The notes under the pieces were generated by a model, which was not told the origin of the DNA, searched no databases, and saw only the letters and a list, made by a program, of their open reading frames with translations. From NCBI GenBank assembly GCA_036362985.1, contig JAYGXS010000004.1, forward strand, positions 4,472,881 to 4,536,880: a stretch of DNA of 64,000 nucleotides, written 5' to 3'. This stretch comes from Ligula intestinalis (taxonomy: Eukaryota > Platyhelminthes > Cestoda > Diphyllobothriidea > Diphyllobothriidae). Position numbers and translations under genes: made by a program. Every line of letters begins with the position of its first letter. Positions within the stretch are counted from its first letter, which is position 1. Shown here in pieces: positions 42,280 to 53,322 of this stretch.

Positions 42280-42505
42280 TTGGCTGGCTAGTAGCCCTTG
42301 TTGGATCAGGAGCCCCGCCGGGTGGGCCTCAATCCCGGTGGCGAGGAGAAGTCGGAGCAGCATGGTCGTAAGGGGCTCCGCCGTCATCAAAAACCTAGAT
42401 GGAGAGGAGGGGAGATAGATCCGCCGTAGGGAGGTTTGGTCAAGCAGACCTTGGCCGCCGAGAGGACGGGTGGGAACGCGGTCGAAGACGCGTCTGCTTT
42501 GGTTC
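42280..42505 (-). mobile_element. 3' end of a non-LTR retroelement, (CCAG)n tail
   Basis: Third copy of the 3' block found at 20,416-20,645 and 27,376-27,616. It ends at the GGTTGGCTGGCTAG tail (42,278-42,291), and the opposite edge is the GACGCGTCTGCTTTGGTTCC block at 42,488. No reading frame of the element is attached. Confidence 0.7.
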
Positions 42506-42774
42506 CCCAGCCCCGTGAGTATTACAATGTGGTGGACGGCTACATTGCCTATCCCCCTTTGTTCTCCAAGAGCTGCTGCCCCAAAGTCATGCGTCGTCAC
42601 AAACAACTATCCGAATGCTTTCTTTCACTGGTGTCCCCGAGGCTCGACCTCGCAACGGCTTCTGGTTAACTGGTAACAACTGCTCCAGCGTCCCCTGTCC
42701 CGTGGCTTTCTCGCGACCCCCACAGTTTATCTCAGCTTATCCAGGCACGCACACACGTGCATACGCGTGTCCCA

Positions 42775-43075
42775 ACAAGAGCGTCTGCCTAAGGGCCACT
42801 TGAATCGACCGATGCAGCAAAAACCTCCCCAAATGATGGCCCCTCGGACTATTGCAACATACCAATAACCAAACACTTGACCTTACTTCACTATCCTACT
42901 TAAGCAGCTGCCATCACTGTCTCATACTCTTCCAGGTCTGGCTGGATGCAGTCAACATTAGCTCTGGCTTTGCCAGCTTCTACTGCCGCCTGAGACGGCA
43001 ACAGAGAGTTATGCACAAAATAAATCTCGTTCACAGGTGCCTTTTACCTTCAATCTGGGATTTGGCCTGATTATT
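42775..43075 (+). mobile_element. 5' end of the 2A-containing non-LTR family
   Basis: It shares CTGCCTAAGGGCC, CCCCTCGGA-x-x-ATTGCAACA and GCAGCTGCCA blocks, in order, with the complement of 28,510-28,665. After them, a frame reads CRLRRQQRVMHKINLVHRC, similarly basic to the region before the 2A-like peptide at 28.3 kb. The AG and GT at 42,936 and 43,037 could be mistaken for an SPF45 exon, but the peptide is not SPF45. Confidence 0.5.
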
Positions 43076-43599
43076 GTAGTGCTCTAGGTACAACCGCGAC
43101 TTAGACCTCTACAACTACTTGTAACGACAGACACTGCACCCTGACATCAAGGTATTTAACACAAGTCGATTAGCTAGCATTAAGGCTTCTTGACTCATTT
43201 GCCCGTATAAACAAGCTGTCAGAATGGTACTTTTGTCTGAGTTAGTTCAGGGTTCGTTGCCTATAACGGAACAGTCGGTTTCACTGCTTCAAACGTAACG
43301 ATTACTACGGCCTTGTCTGTTAACTTGGTTGAGTTCTGGCCTTTCGTATATGACCTGCTGCATCCGCATTTAGGGGAGTTTTTCATAGTTGGGTTAGGGT
43401 AAGTTTGCAAATTTGCCTAAACTTCTGTTAGCCTGGTAGTCTTCTAGTGCAGTCTACATTGAATGATCGGGTTGTAAGTTAAGTGTTGGATAATTAGACA
43501 ATTTTATACGCTGCGATAAGTTGGCCCGGTAACGTTACACACATGTGGTTAGATTCACGGCTTTCGTTTGGCTGTTCTCAGTCGTTGCATAAGCTTTCT

Positions 43600-43920
43600 T
43601 TTCATCGTCCCTGGGAGAGGAAGACGAAGGGGCAATTTCTGGCAACCAAGTTGTATTTTAGCTGACGTTTCAAAAGCCTTCTCGCCTCCATCATCAAAGC
43701 GTGGTGACTGTTCTCCTGTTAGTATACAGTAAGTGTGTCCAACCGCTAGCCTGATGCCTAGTGCCCGCATGTCAAGCAATTGTACCACTCGAATTTTCGC
43801 GGCTGTTTGAATTGCTCGCGCCCTCGCAGGCGCTTCCATGAGGTGTTTCAAGTCGTTTTTGTGCCTCCTGAGCGTTTCCATCTTCTTCGCTCGCGGCTGC
43901 CGGCTGCGGGCCCTGTGTAT
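43600..43920 (-). mobile_element. Penelope-type terminal sequence, copy 2
   Basis: Matches 26,860-27,180. On the minus strand a frame reads FDDGGEKAFETSAKIQLGC over the hammerhead-like core. The proximal stem pairs AGC (43,698-43,700) with GCT (43,661-43,663) around TTGATGA and GAAACGTC; stem II is GGAGGC..GCTTTT. The first core base is T instead of C. Confidence 0.6.
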
Positions 43921-44064
43921 CTTCCTGCGCCCGACCTATGACTCCGTTCTGGGTTCGAATACCACGGAGGCCGTCCATTTCTTCACAATAAGGTAGTTTG
44001 GACTTTAACTGTCTACCATCTCCATTCCTATCCTTCCACTAGTTTTTCTTCCTTTGCATTTCAG

Positions 44065-44193
44065 TCTCAAATTAATGCAGTCTCACATGGCGGCCAGACG
44101 GGCCCAAGGCCGCCGAGGCAATTTCGAAAGTTCCCGGTCTAGCGTTGCGCCGGTGGTTGATTTACAACGTCGGTCTGGCGAGGGCACCTATCG
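44065..44193 (+). CDS. RBM17: SPF45 exon 2
   Basis: This 129-nt exon has acceptor TTGCATTTCAG and donor GTGAGT. One base completes a Ser codon, and then LKLMQSHMAARRAQGRRG and SRSSVAPVVDLQRRSGEG follow. Human SPF45 has K-L-L-Q-S-Q-x-x-x-x-x-A and LAPVIDLKRG at the same place, so orthology is clear. It ends with two bases of an Arg codon. Confidence 0.93.
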
Positions 44194-44273
44194 GTGAGTC
44201 CAATGTTGTCTACCTTATGCGCCTGTATCAGTCCAATTCTGCTCAGTTTATTTGAGGAAAAATTAGGTGTTGC

Positions 44274-44570
44274 GTAAAATCGATCCAAGTGTGATTAAAT
44301 TCACGGTGAACGGTGAGCCTTGTAGCGCAGTGGTAGAGCTTTGGCTGTGCAAGAGCCTTCCCTGCTTTGTGGTTTCGACTCCCACTGAGGCAGCGAGTTT
44401 TTTTTAAATTGGGTCAACAGAATTAAGCGAATCTCCCAAACTCTCCTGACAGTTAAGTGAGCCTAGTAGTCATTCTGGTGGATTCTAGATGACTGCTTCA
44501 AGAAATCCTGTCTGGGCGGTCAGCTTGCTGTTCCGTAATGATTTATTCCATATAAGTAGTAAGTTAGGCG
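44274..44570 (+). mobile_element. tRNA-derived SINE (family B), unit 1
   Basis: Begins GTAAAATCGATCCAAGTGTG. Head: CCTTGTAGCGCAGTGGTAGA and GTGGTTTCGACTCCCACTG. Then a T-run and the 3' body (CCTAGTAGTCATTCTGGTGG and GGGCGGTCAGCTTGCTGT). Cloverleaf pairing is incomplete, so it is a SINE and not a tRNA gene. Confidence 0.78.
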
Positions 44571-44571
44571 G

Positions 44572-44722
44572 GTAAAATCGATCCAAGTGCGATGAAATTT
44601 ACGGCGCACGGTGAGCCTCGTAGCTCAAGGGTAAAACGTTGACTCCGCAAAAGCCTTCCCTGCTGTGTGGGTTCAACTCCCACCGAGGCCGCGAGTTTTT
44701 TCACAAGTGGGTCAACTGAAAT
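44572..44722 (+). mobile_element. tRNA-derived SINE (family B), unit 2, truncated
   Basis: Repeats the start of unit 1 (GTAAAATCGATCCAAGTGCG) and the head (CCTCGTAGCTCAAGGGTAAA, GGGTTCAACTCCCACCGAG), then stops after GTGGGTCAACTG. The two units form a tandem with a 298-base period. Confidence 0.78.
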
Positions 44723-45341
44723 ATAAATGTGCACCTTTGAACTTCCCATTTGTTTACATGCATATTGTGATATCAAAACACTAGTACCTCCGTTTATTTT
44801 CGATGTCAAATGACATGAGCCAATGTGGTGAAAAAGTGCAAACAGTGAAAAAAAAACTCCTTGGGATTTTTTAAAAGAAAAAACTGCTGCTCATCGGAGG
44901 TCATCACCAAAGCGTGAAAGATGCTGCCAAGGTTATGAATGTGAACCGTTGTTTATTTTGTGATGCCAGGTGGTCTTTTAGGGTATTAGATGATATTTAC
45001 CCTTGAGGACGCCGCAATGCACGCTGGTACTAACTAGACACACGTAAACCGCCAACCTCATACATCTTGCCTCCAACCAAGTGGTTTGGTTTATTCGGGA
45101 ATTTACTGGCTCTCCGTTGAGGATGATTGTGGCATCACATTATTACTGGTGTTGCTAGAGCCGCCGGTCTTTCTTCTTTGAAAACTTACTATGGTGACGA
45201 AATAGTATTATGCTTATGTTCGCAGGCTTACGTTTCTTTTCTAGTTATCTACGCCGTGTCGACTTGGCTTCCGATTCTTCTCATCGACTTCCACTGTTAC
45301 TCACCATTGCCTCCCCCCTTCGCCCTGTTTAACTCCACCAG

Positions 45342-45531
45342 GTTTAACCAGATGACCGGCAAAATGGAACGTGTCCCCTACCCCCCTCGCTCCGCCCCTT
45401 TATCTACCAGCACCGCCCTGCCTCTCGGTGAACCCAGTCTGCCTCTTGGGGTCGCGGACGAGTACAACCCCCTCATTCCGAACGACTACGAGGAGTTGGC
45501 TCGCCAGCGCCGTGAAAAACGGAAGGCCGAT
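45342..45531 (+). CDS. RBM17: SPF45 exon 3, PNDYEE motif
   Basis: This 190-nt exon has acceptor ACTCCACCAG and donor GTACGT. It completes an Arg codon and encodes FNQMTGKMERVPYPPRSAP, then VADEYNPLIPNDYEELARQ and RREKRKAD. The residues ADEY-x-P-x-x-PNDYE (148-160) are one of the most conserved SPF45 blocks outside its domains. It ends in phase 0. The frame stays open past the donor, so the exon end rests on the GTACGT and on the phase of exon 4. Confidence 0.95.
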
Positions 45532-45604
45532 GTACGTTCTGACAGCGAGAACACTACCCGCGCTACTCATTTGCTTGCCTTTCTTTTGTGCCTGGGTTAG
45601 GGCA

Positions 45605-45830
45605 TTTGACTCTGGTCAAAAGGGTGGTGGGATCGAGGCTCGGGTGGGACGCCACTTGCATCTGGGTATGAGTGGCTGAGGATGGCAAATAAGCCGGAAA
45701 TGACCATTTCAGTCTCATTGTCTTTAGCGGCAATTTCATTTTGTCTGTATTACCGGCTGTTATGGCTGTCAGGACCTCTGACGGGGCCCGAGACAGAGCG
45801 GGACAGATGAGCTACGTTCACAAATGAGTG
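45605..45830 (+). mobile_element. tRNA-derived SINE (family A)
   Basis: Starts inside the head (TTTGACTCTGGTCAAAAGG, GGGATCGAGGCTCGGG) and keeps the body (GGGTATGAGTGGCTGAGGAT, AAATAAGCCGGAAATGACC) and the 3' part (TACCGGCTGTTATGGCTGTC, GACCTCTGACGGG). It lies about 75 bases after SPF45 exon 3. Confidence 0.82.
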
Positions 45831-47330
45831 AATTTAGATTCTTCGCTGTCAGTTGGGCACCCTGTCCGGATCACACTCTGGGTATTTTGCGGTCCACCCC
45901 TCCCCCGTCACCGCATAAGAGCGCGAAGCTCCGTAGATAAGGCATATTTTAAAAAATACATTCAGTGCGCAAGGTGGGTTTCAGTAAGGTCCCCTAAAAT
46001 TGGGTCTACTGGCCAATCAATTGGCTTAGGGGTTTATATTGGGTAGCCACAAGATAAGACGGAACGCCAACTTGAACTTCTGCTGTATGTTTAAGCGCTA
46101 CTCTATCCGCTGCTGTACCCGAAACTATTTGGGGTTATGAAAAGTTGATTCGGCAAGCATATGTTTTCAGCAATTCATCACAGAGTCAGTACAATTGCAG
46201 GCATGCTGAAAATCGTACAGTTGGACAGGGTTAATAAGTGTCCTTTGATTACAACTCATCGTTTGTCACGCCGCCCGCCTGGCGAGATCGGCGTGCAGAG
46301 ATCTTTGCACTGGGGGTGAGGGGAGAAACTTAGGATATACATAGGGACGAAGACTTATCGAGCCCCGAATCAATTGATTTATTGTCCTGAGCTTTAGAAC
46401 TTTTACAGGAGTCTATCTTCAGTGAAGCTCAGGACAATAAATCAATTGATCTGGTGCTCGACAAGTCGTCTTCCTTATTCATGCAGATACCTGAAACACA
46501 AAATTTTTCATTCATGCGGAAATTAGGATAGGCTGTGGCCGTTGGTCATAGGTCAGGTACGTGGAGTGATAATTACTGTCATTGGCACGGAGTGAACGAC
46601 TGTCACTGGGGTCTAGGGGGGATATGCTATCAGCACTCGTTGGTCTATGCCTATGGAGAATTTGTCTGGCGTCCCGTAGACACCCAACAGTCTGGGGCGT
46701 CAGCTCGAATATTACGTCTGAGGTCCGTTGACTACTGATTAAAGGCAGAAAGGAATGGAAAACTCGTCCAATACAGGGCAGTCTAGTTCTTAGTTTTCAC
46801 GACAGTTTGTCTTATTTGTGCGATTGCCATTTGTTATGCCATTGCTCCTGACCAGGTGGGTTTGAGTAACCATTGTCTTAGCCTATCGGAAAGCCAACTA
46901 GGCTCCTGGCTAAGGTGAGTTTGCGTGAGTCCACAAATAACTCAGGAGCATGCAAGGGACATGCCTTAGGGTGGACGTTCCCGACACTTGACTGCTTACA
47001 CCCCCCTCCAGTGGATAGACAGCCTTAGACAGGTTGCCATTGCAGGGCAGAAGGAAGAGCAGCGGGAGGCAATTGGGTGATTCCTCTAGCACAGCATATC
47101 TGCCAGTTGTGGCGCGAACTGTATACGTTTTTGGAACGAGGGTAACAATGCGATTTTAAAGTATGTGTCTGCGCTAATGCGTTCCAACTAATCCCCATCT
47201 GACGATTGTAGCGGTACACCGGACATGTAGGACTTGCAGTTCGCTCAATCATTGCGCCTGATGACAGCCAGACCCGGTCGTTCAATTTGTGAATGAGTCA
47301 GGAGGGATAGTGGGATGAACTCTATGGACT
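45831..47330. other. Intron 3, first part
   Basis: Mostly unrecognised. A near-perfect 43-base hairpin lies at 46,352-46,467, and there is a loose array of similar short segments at 46.9-47.1 kb. No coding region seen. Confidence 0.4.
46352..46467. repeat. Inverted repeat, 43-bp arms, 30-base loop
   Basis: Arms 46,352-46,394 and 46,425-46,467 are almost fully complementary, from GACTTATCGAGC to CCTGAGCTT. The loop has TTTTACAGGAGTC. The element resembles part of a Penelope-type terminus (TTATTGTCCTGAG) that was copied in inverted orientation. Confidence 0.85.
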
Positions 47331-47690
47331 CTGAAGAGTAATTGGCGAGCATACGTATACTTTCAATAAATTATCATCAGGCTATTACGTTTATATGGGA
47401 GGGGGGGGTAAAGCGTTAAAGGTAAAATTGTAGGCAAATTACGTTCAACGTTGCAGGCAAATTAGTCCGGGGGATGGAGTAGGGGGTAGGTTAGTAGCAA
47501 GCGGCTAATTAAGCGGTACTTAGGGAGAAGGGGGGGGGGGTTGAAAGAGGAGAGAAAAGACTTGGGGAAAATTCCGGTAGCTAGGTGGCCGTTGGCCATG
47601 CTAAGCTTGGTGCTTGCAGCAGGTTCTTCTGCGCGCACAAAATTGGCTTCCTCAACCGGAAGGATGCGCTCAAAGTAGTAGTCTACTTAC
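47331..47690 (-). mobile_element. Penelope-like remnant: terminus and nuclease end
   Basis: A terminal block (TACTTTCAATAAATTATCA, TCAGGCTATTACGTTTATAT) is followed by a G-run. At 47,620-47,670 the complement encodes RLRKPILCAQKNLLQA, the end of the GIY-YIG protein. It matches 61.2-61.8 kb in order. Confidence 0.7.
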
Positions 47691-49684
47691 GGATGACCTG
47701 CGAGTCATGCTCAGTAGCTCCTTTATGTGGCGCGTCTACGGTGACTAGTTCGTGTGTGGTACGCGTAGGCGTAGTGTGTTTAGTTTTGCCAATCACTGCA
47801 TCCGCGTCTGTTTCTGGTCGTTCTGACACTGGTTTATTCTTGAATTCAGGTGAGTGAGAGTGGAGGGAAGGAGTGTGGTAGCCGTTGTGCCAGCCCACTT
47901 GACTAGCAAGCGAATTCAAGCGCGCGCGCACGCTTGTCACTGCTGTTACGTCTACTTCGGGAACACACACACACACGTGCACGCAAAGGACGTCATCGTT
48001 CGCGGTTATCGAGCCGTTGCTTGGCCGTTCTAATCTCCCCTTGCGTATGACGTCCATGGCCTTGATCAAGCTACCCTTGCGCAACCTCAACCCCCCCCCC
48101 CTGCGGTTCTATCGCTAATTTTGAGGCTGGGCAAACGGAGGCAGCGGGGGTGGAGGGAAACTGGTCGGCGCGCCTATTATGTTTTGACATGTTAGGCTGC
48201 GGTCTCGCATTCACTCATAAATTTGACTCCTCTTCACATCTCTTCCACCCACCCCACCCCAGTCCCCTAGATTCTACCGTTTATCTTCTGGGCACGCACA
48301 CTTCTCCCCCTCCGGCCGGCTGGTAATGGCTGCGGCGGTGGTGACTCTGTCCGCGCCAGCCTTATTTGCATCTTTTTAGTCCCTACTAGCCACGAGAGCT
48401 GGATTACGTCTCTCCGCAATTTTTTGGTTTAGTCTTACACAGAATTGCCGCCTCAGCAAGCTTACTTACCAGAGGAAACATGTTCGTGTTGACTTTGAAG
48501 TTCACCCAGGAGCCGTCAAACTAGGATCCATACTTACAAACAATAAGTAGTGTACGAGTACTAGTTGTGGTGGCGGCGGTGGTGGAAGGTTTGGGCGGTC
48601 ATTTCTGACTCTCCTCTTTTGTATCGGTAGCCAAGGCCAAGATTTCAGCGCCTGATTACGTCTTGTGTGAGCCCTACTGAAGAACACGGCAGGAAGTGGG
48701 CAAAAGCAGAAGTTTCTTGAGTGTGAAAGGTACAACATATTTAGGGCAAAAAACGAGTGTAGGCTAGGTCCATCGAGCCAATCAGCTTCAATCCTAGCTT
48801 GACTAGTGGTCTGATTGGCTGGTGACTTGATGGCTGACTGTAGCTTGAATTTTAAATCATTGATTGATTGACGGTCAGTATTTTTTCGCCTCGTGTAGGC
48901 CGATCGATAGCCTGATGTGAGCGCGGCTGCTTGCTGCATGTTATCTGCCTGTTAGGCGCCTCCTAACTTTCTCAGCCACCGCTATCCAGGTATGGAAGCC
49001 CCGATATTTAAATCTAGCCCGTCTAATCACCTAGTATTTGTTGTTATGATGTTACCACAAGCCTAGATGTGGCCTTCCACTTACGTCTTGTTCGAATCTC
49101 CAAAGGCGAACACAACAACAGAGGCGCATGAATTGAACTCTATTAGCATGTCTGGTACAGAATAATTAAGGCAAGGTCGGACCAATCAGATTGTGTCCTG
49201 AAGTGAGTAGCCACTCGATTAGCTCTTGTGACTCATTTGGCTGACGTGTTAGAGTCTTAAGCCTGGCTGCAGCTTAGATGCGACATAACCGCATGTGCTG
49301 CGTGTAGGCGGATTGATAGGTCTGGAACGACTGCTGTTATCCCGTAGTAACTGATGGACTTCTGCCCAAAAACAGAAGTCTCAGCACGGATGTATCATCC
49401 AGAATGCACGCAGAGGATGCTGGGGGACCCACTAATGAGCCGGCCCCCTTACAGCTCTGTCAAGCAGCTGCAAAATATCGGCAAAACACGTATCTGGGCT
49501 TTCAGCTAGTACTTGTGTTCTAATTTCACGGTTTACCGTGGCTCAGAAGGCTGCCAGGTGATACATTTAACAGATACACCATCTGTTCATTGTGCTTAGG
49601 GGCCGATGAGCAGACTGGGAGTCAGACGGCAGCGGCTCCTTCTAATCCCCTGGTTATATAAATCCTGGTTTGTGTCAAGGTAGT

Positions 49685-49830
49685 TAGGTCGTGTTGTGGA
49701 GCGCGTAGACGGGTTCGCCGGCCCTGTCAGGCACTGCGCCCATCCTACATCAGACCATTGATCGACAAGGTTGTGGGGTAGAAGAGTGAGCTCGGCGGCT
49801 CAGTACACTTTCCTCTCTACTGACAACCTG
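49685..49830. repeat. Interspersed repeat C
   Basis: Third copy of the block at 20,755-20,905: GCGCGTAGACGGGTTCGCCGG, CCCTGTCAGGCACTGCGCCC, CGGCGGCTCAGTACAC. Confidence 0.65.
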
Positions 49831-49857
49831 ATGGACCTTAAGCTATTATAATGTCCC

Positions 49858-50025
49858 CAAAAATCGCGGCTTGGAGGATGGTCAACTGACGGGATAACTC
49901 TGACGAACCGTGCAGCTAGTTCATCGTGTGTATTGTTGTGAAGGGTGGCTGCCTGGCGGACTGAGAGTCCGGTCGCAATGGTTCCTTCTTAATGTGGCCT
50001 TTATGGTCCTCCCACTCACCTAAGC
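49858..50025. repeat. Interspersed repeat D
   Basis: Matches 15,655-15,850: CGGCTTGGAGGATGGTCAAC, GACGGGATAACTC, GGACTGAGAGTCCGG and TTCCTTCTTAATGTGGCC. Confidence 0.65.
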
Positions 50026-50356
50026 TCCGAATGGCCCTCCAATCTTGTTGTGTTTTTTTGGTTGTGTTGACCCACAGTGCATGGGCCCGCGCCCTCTCCT
50101 ATCTACGGTCTGCTTGACCTTGTCTTGACGCCGGAATCAGCTGAGGGAGTGGAAAGAGCGTGAGGTTGATGCCGTGCAAGTTCACTTTCATCATAATCGA
50201 GCTCTAGTCGCCGTTACTATACCTCCCTCCTACTGGAGAGCCTACGTAAGAACTCTAGTGTTGTAGTTATTACGCAGGCTGTTTAGGAAACTGCCCTGCT
50301 GGGGGGAGGATTGGACATGGACCTTGCCGAACTTTTGCACCTCTTACTGCTTCTAG

Positions 50357-50760
50357 GAACGAGCGCTAGCGGCTGCGAGAGCTGCCGAGTACAACACTAC
50401 CGGCGGCAACGCTCCCGCTGGCGGTGGTTTTGGTGCCGGCGCTGGCGCCGCCGCCGCTAGCGGCATGTGTCGTCGTCCAGTCTCCGACAGCTCCGATTCC
50501 GACGCGGAAGAGGAGGACGGCCGCAGACGTCGACGCGGCGGCGGTCGTCGCGCGGGGCACCATCATCATCACAGCGTCCGTGGCAGTACATCCGGCGCGG
50601 CGATTGCACCACCTAGCAGTCTTCTGGAGGACGTGGTTGTGACGCCGGACTCCTCTTCTCTGACTGCTGCTGCTGCTAGTGGATCTACTTCATCCAGCGA
50701 CCCCACCAAACCCGAAATTGATGACGCTGAAGTTAAAGCCATCGGAGACAAGTTCGGCAT
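50357..50760 (+). CDS. RBM17: SPF45 exon 4, low-complexity linker and AIAPP motif
   Basis: This 404-nt exon has acceptor CTGCTTCTAG and donor GTAAGT. It encodes residues 174-307: an Ala/Gly-rich stretch, an acidic run (SDSSDSDAEEEDGRR), an Arg/Gly run with five His (RRRGGGRRAGHHHHHS), and GAAIAPPSSLLEDV (about 254-267), matching GGAAIAPPTSLVE of human SPF45. A Ser-rich linker follows, ending DAEVKAIGDKFG. Codon use is strongly GC-rich compared with the introns. Most of the extra length of this SPF45 is here. It ends with two bases of an Ile codon. Confidence 0.93.
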
Positions 50761-53322
50761 GTAAGTGTCATTCAGGCTTTTTTCTTGCTCTCTTTCTCTT
50801 TCCATGTTGAACATCACTGCTGCCCTATTCGTTAACCATCTTGCTCTTATACCTTTTCAGCTACGTTGTACGCAATATGCCCTTTTTATTCTGATTTCCC
50901 CTTTTGTGAGTCATGTACTAGGTCGGTAGTCGTATATTTACTGCCCTCCTCCCCCTATTTGCGCGTCGTTTCTGTGCGAGTGTTTGCCATCAGAGATCTT
51001 AACATCTAGGCAGATCGTATTGTCGGCTTTACTCGCAATTTTCTCACATGCCTGTATCGTCTGAGCGCAGGGCGACGGCTTACCTGCCAGAGTAGACATG
51101 CTAACTTGAAGCCTCACTCCTCTCGCTGGGCAGCCTTTTCACAAAAGACTAATATCCAAGGCAAGTTCCAGCCACTTACGCCTACAAAGTTGGATTTTTT
51201 GATAGTCTGTTGTAGTCTCTGTTTCTATTGGCTGCTTTTAAAGTTTATTTTTAAATAGAACGCGAGCTTTATAGTCGCCTTTCTTCGTTGTTGCTGTCGT
51301 CCTATAACCTCCTTTCCGTCAGTTTCCCCTCGGAAGCTTAAGACTTCCGCAGGTGACCCGCCAGTATCACTTTTGAAGAGGAATTTGTTGAGACAGCTAC
51401 TCTTGGCGCATTTATCCGACCTGTGGACAGTCCCATACCTCAGTCCCCTCTCCTCTTTTGGGACATTTAGTATGTGGCCATCAAACGTTTTCTTGCCATG
51501 ATGGCCGCGTCAGCTGCAGTAGACTCTGCAAAACTCTTTTTCAGACGATACTGTCCTCGCCTCTGCCACAAACGGTGTTTCTGTCTCGCCGCAGGACGCA
51601 GCAAAAACAACGTGCCAACTGTTGTTCCATCTTGCCTTGCACCGGCTGTTGCTGTTGTGGGTGCTAGCTGTCTGCACACTTGCGCCACTACCGCTGACCA
51701 ATACCTTTCTTCTAAGCACATGCTAGGCACGCATTTTACCCCAGAAATGTCATTGGACTAGTATCGAGGCGAGAAGTCTGGCTTGTGTTGGTTGAAGCAT
51801 CAACATGCCAGACGGACAATGGTCAGCGAGCGTGGCACTTACCATTCCTGTACGGTTGTCTGGACGAGGTAGGAGCAGACTGGCTTTTGCGCAGCTGCGA
51901 TGTCCTATCGGGCGCAAACTGGAGAGAGGTTGAAATAGCGCCTTTATATCCGGCCCTCGGTGGCAACTCTCAATCATTTGGTGCATTTGAAGTGGACTTC
52001 TACAAGTGCGCCTGGGGAGGAGGGGGGGGGAGCGCCTACGGATGACCCGTCTTTTTGCCCAAATACATTTGCAGTAACATTCGCACGGTCTTTTCGCGGC
52101 ATTGGGAGATAGATAAGAAGCTGGATTCTGGGCAGTAGTGTGTCGTCTTTGTCATAACTCTTTTCTGGCCTAACTACTGCCTACCTAGAGGTAAACAGGT
52201 AGATTAACGCAAGATTACGACATTTGCCGTCTTCCACCATCAACTGTGTCTGAAGATGGCCTCTTGTACGAAGCCGAAGTCTCAGAAAAATGCAAGCACT
52301 GTCCCAGTGATTGCGTTTCTATCTTCTCGAGCGGGTTTTTGAAATTCCTCCGCCGTTTCCGTTTCCTTCCTCCGTTGGCATGTAAATTGTGTTATGTATA
52401 CATCGGTTGGCCCAGTACGCCCACTAGAAGCCGATGTTTAACCCCATTGTTTATTTAAACTCAAACCATGAGTTAATCAGCGCAGAATTGAAAGAAGTCA
52501 AACTTGGTGTATATTTTGCGACATTTTCAAGAACATTTCTCTACGATGTGGAAACATGCAGGTTTTAGCCTTTACGCATCGCCTGTAGTACCCTGATGTT
52601 GTATGGTTTATTGCATGCCTTATTTTATTCATGGTGAATGCTGGGGGGTTTTGTGTTCAAATTTTTGGAATGATATTTTCAAAATGAACGATACCTTTGT
52701 CTCTCTCACAAATAAGGGCCAGCATATTCGCCTCCGTTCATGATCCCCCCCCCTTCTTTTTGCATCATGCCTATATAAGGTTGATCAGGATAATTTGGCC
52801 TTGCAGCATAAATTGACCGCGAAAAAAATGATTTTTAGGACCACTCTAGATATCTATTCCCCCGCCCAATTGCTTAAAGTATTTTATGGCCAAACATTTA
52901 ATTATTGGCTAGTGAGAGTAAATAAATATGTAATTGTGACGGAATTGATCAAAGAAGCTAAATTTAAAAAAAAAACATAATTTTTGTTTTGATATGCTAA
53001 GTAAAATTAACTTTGATCAACATAAACCTCTATTGCGTGAAATACAAATGCTAATCGAGGGAGATTTGGGTCTATGTAGGCGGAATTTTACCAAAATTGA
53101 AATTGGTGGAATTTCACCAAAAAATTTAAAGTCAGGCTACCGAACATTTAAAAGTAGTTTTACTATAAGTCGACGGGGTTTTTCGGCCTCTATGATCATC
53201 CTCCCCCTTGCCGCATTCATTAGTCGCTTATTGCCTTTTGGAAGATGTCTGGAGTTTATCGGCTGATCGGCTCACTTGTTTCTTTTGTCTCCTCCCCCCT
53301 GCCCCGCCTCTACGCCAATTAG
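50761..53322. other. SPF45 intron 4
   Basis: No gene recognised. At 52,235-52,325 a plus-strand Penelope-type terminal block has a decayed hammerhead-like core (CTGAAGA, GGCCTC..GAAGCC, GAAGTC). At 52,990-53,180 an AT-rich block partly matches 39,090-39,240. Confidence 0.45.

Larger units (their letters stand above)
38881..44064. other. SPF45 intron 1
   Basis: Contains several unrelated pieces: AT-rich sequence at 38,990-39,250 that partly matches 52,990-53,180, a family A SINE at 41.1-41.3 kb, a minus-strand element 3' end at 42,280-42,505, a plus-strand element 5' end at 42,775-43,075, and a Penelope-type terminus at 43,600-43,920. A mixed stretch at 39,250-41,120 shows nothing recognised except the tRNA-like GGTTCGATCCC at 40,863. 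Confidence 0.6.
44194..45341. other. SPF45 intron 2, with tandem SINE family B
   Basis: Holds two direct family B SINE copies about 298 bases apart and, at 44,730-44,900, a repeat block shared with 35,430-35,590. The rest, to the pyrimidine-rich acceptor at 45,341, shows nothing else. Confidence 0.6.
47691..50356. other. SPF45 intron 3, second part
   Basis: Contains repeat C at 49,685-49,830 and repeat D at 49,858-50,025. A 7-bp hairpin ACTTCTG..CAGAAGT lies at 49,358-49,380. Frames over 47,683-48,939 have no known motif. It ends with CTTACTGCTTCTAG. Confidence 0.45.

Noticed and set aside
42937..43036. Possible SPF45 exon (VWLDAVNISSGFASFYC)
   Set aside because: Borders look like AG and GT, but exons 1 and 2 already join in phase, the peptide is not SPF45, and the stretch aligns with a retroelement 5' end.
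47683..48939. Minus-strand frames of 135 and 145 codons
   Set aside because: No recognised motif; composition follows CA repeats and intron sequence.
49355..49400. CTGATGG next to a 7-bp hairpin, like a hammerhead
   Set aside because: The hairpin is good, but no GAAA follows and no stem I pairing was found.
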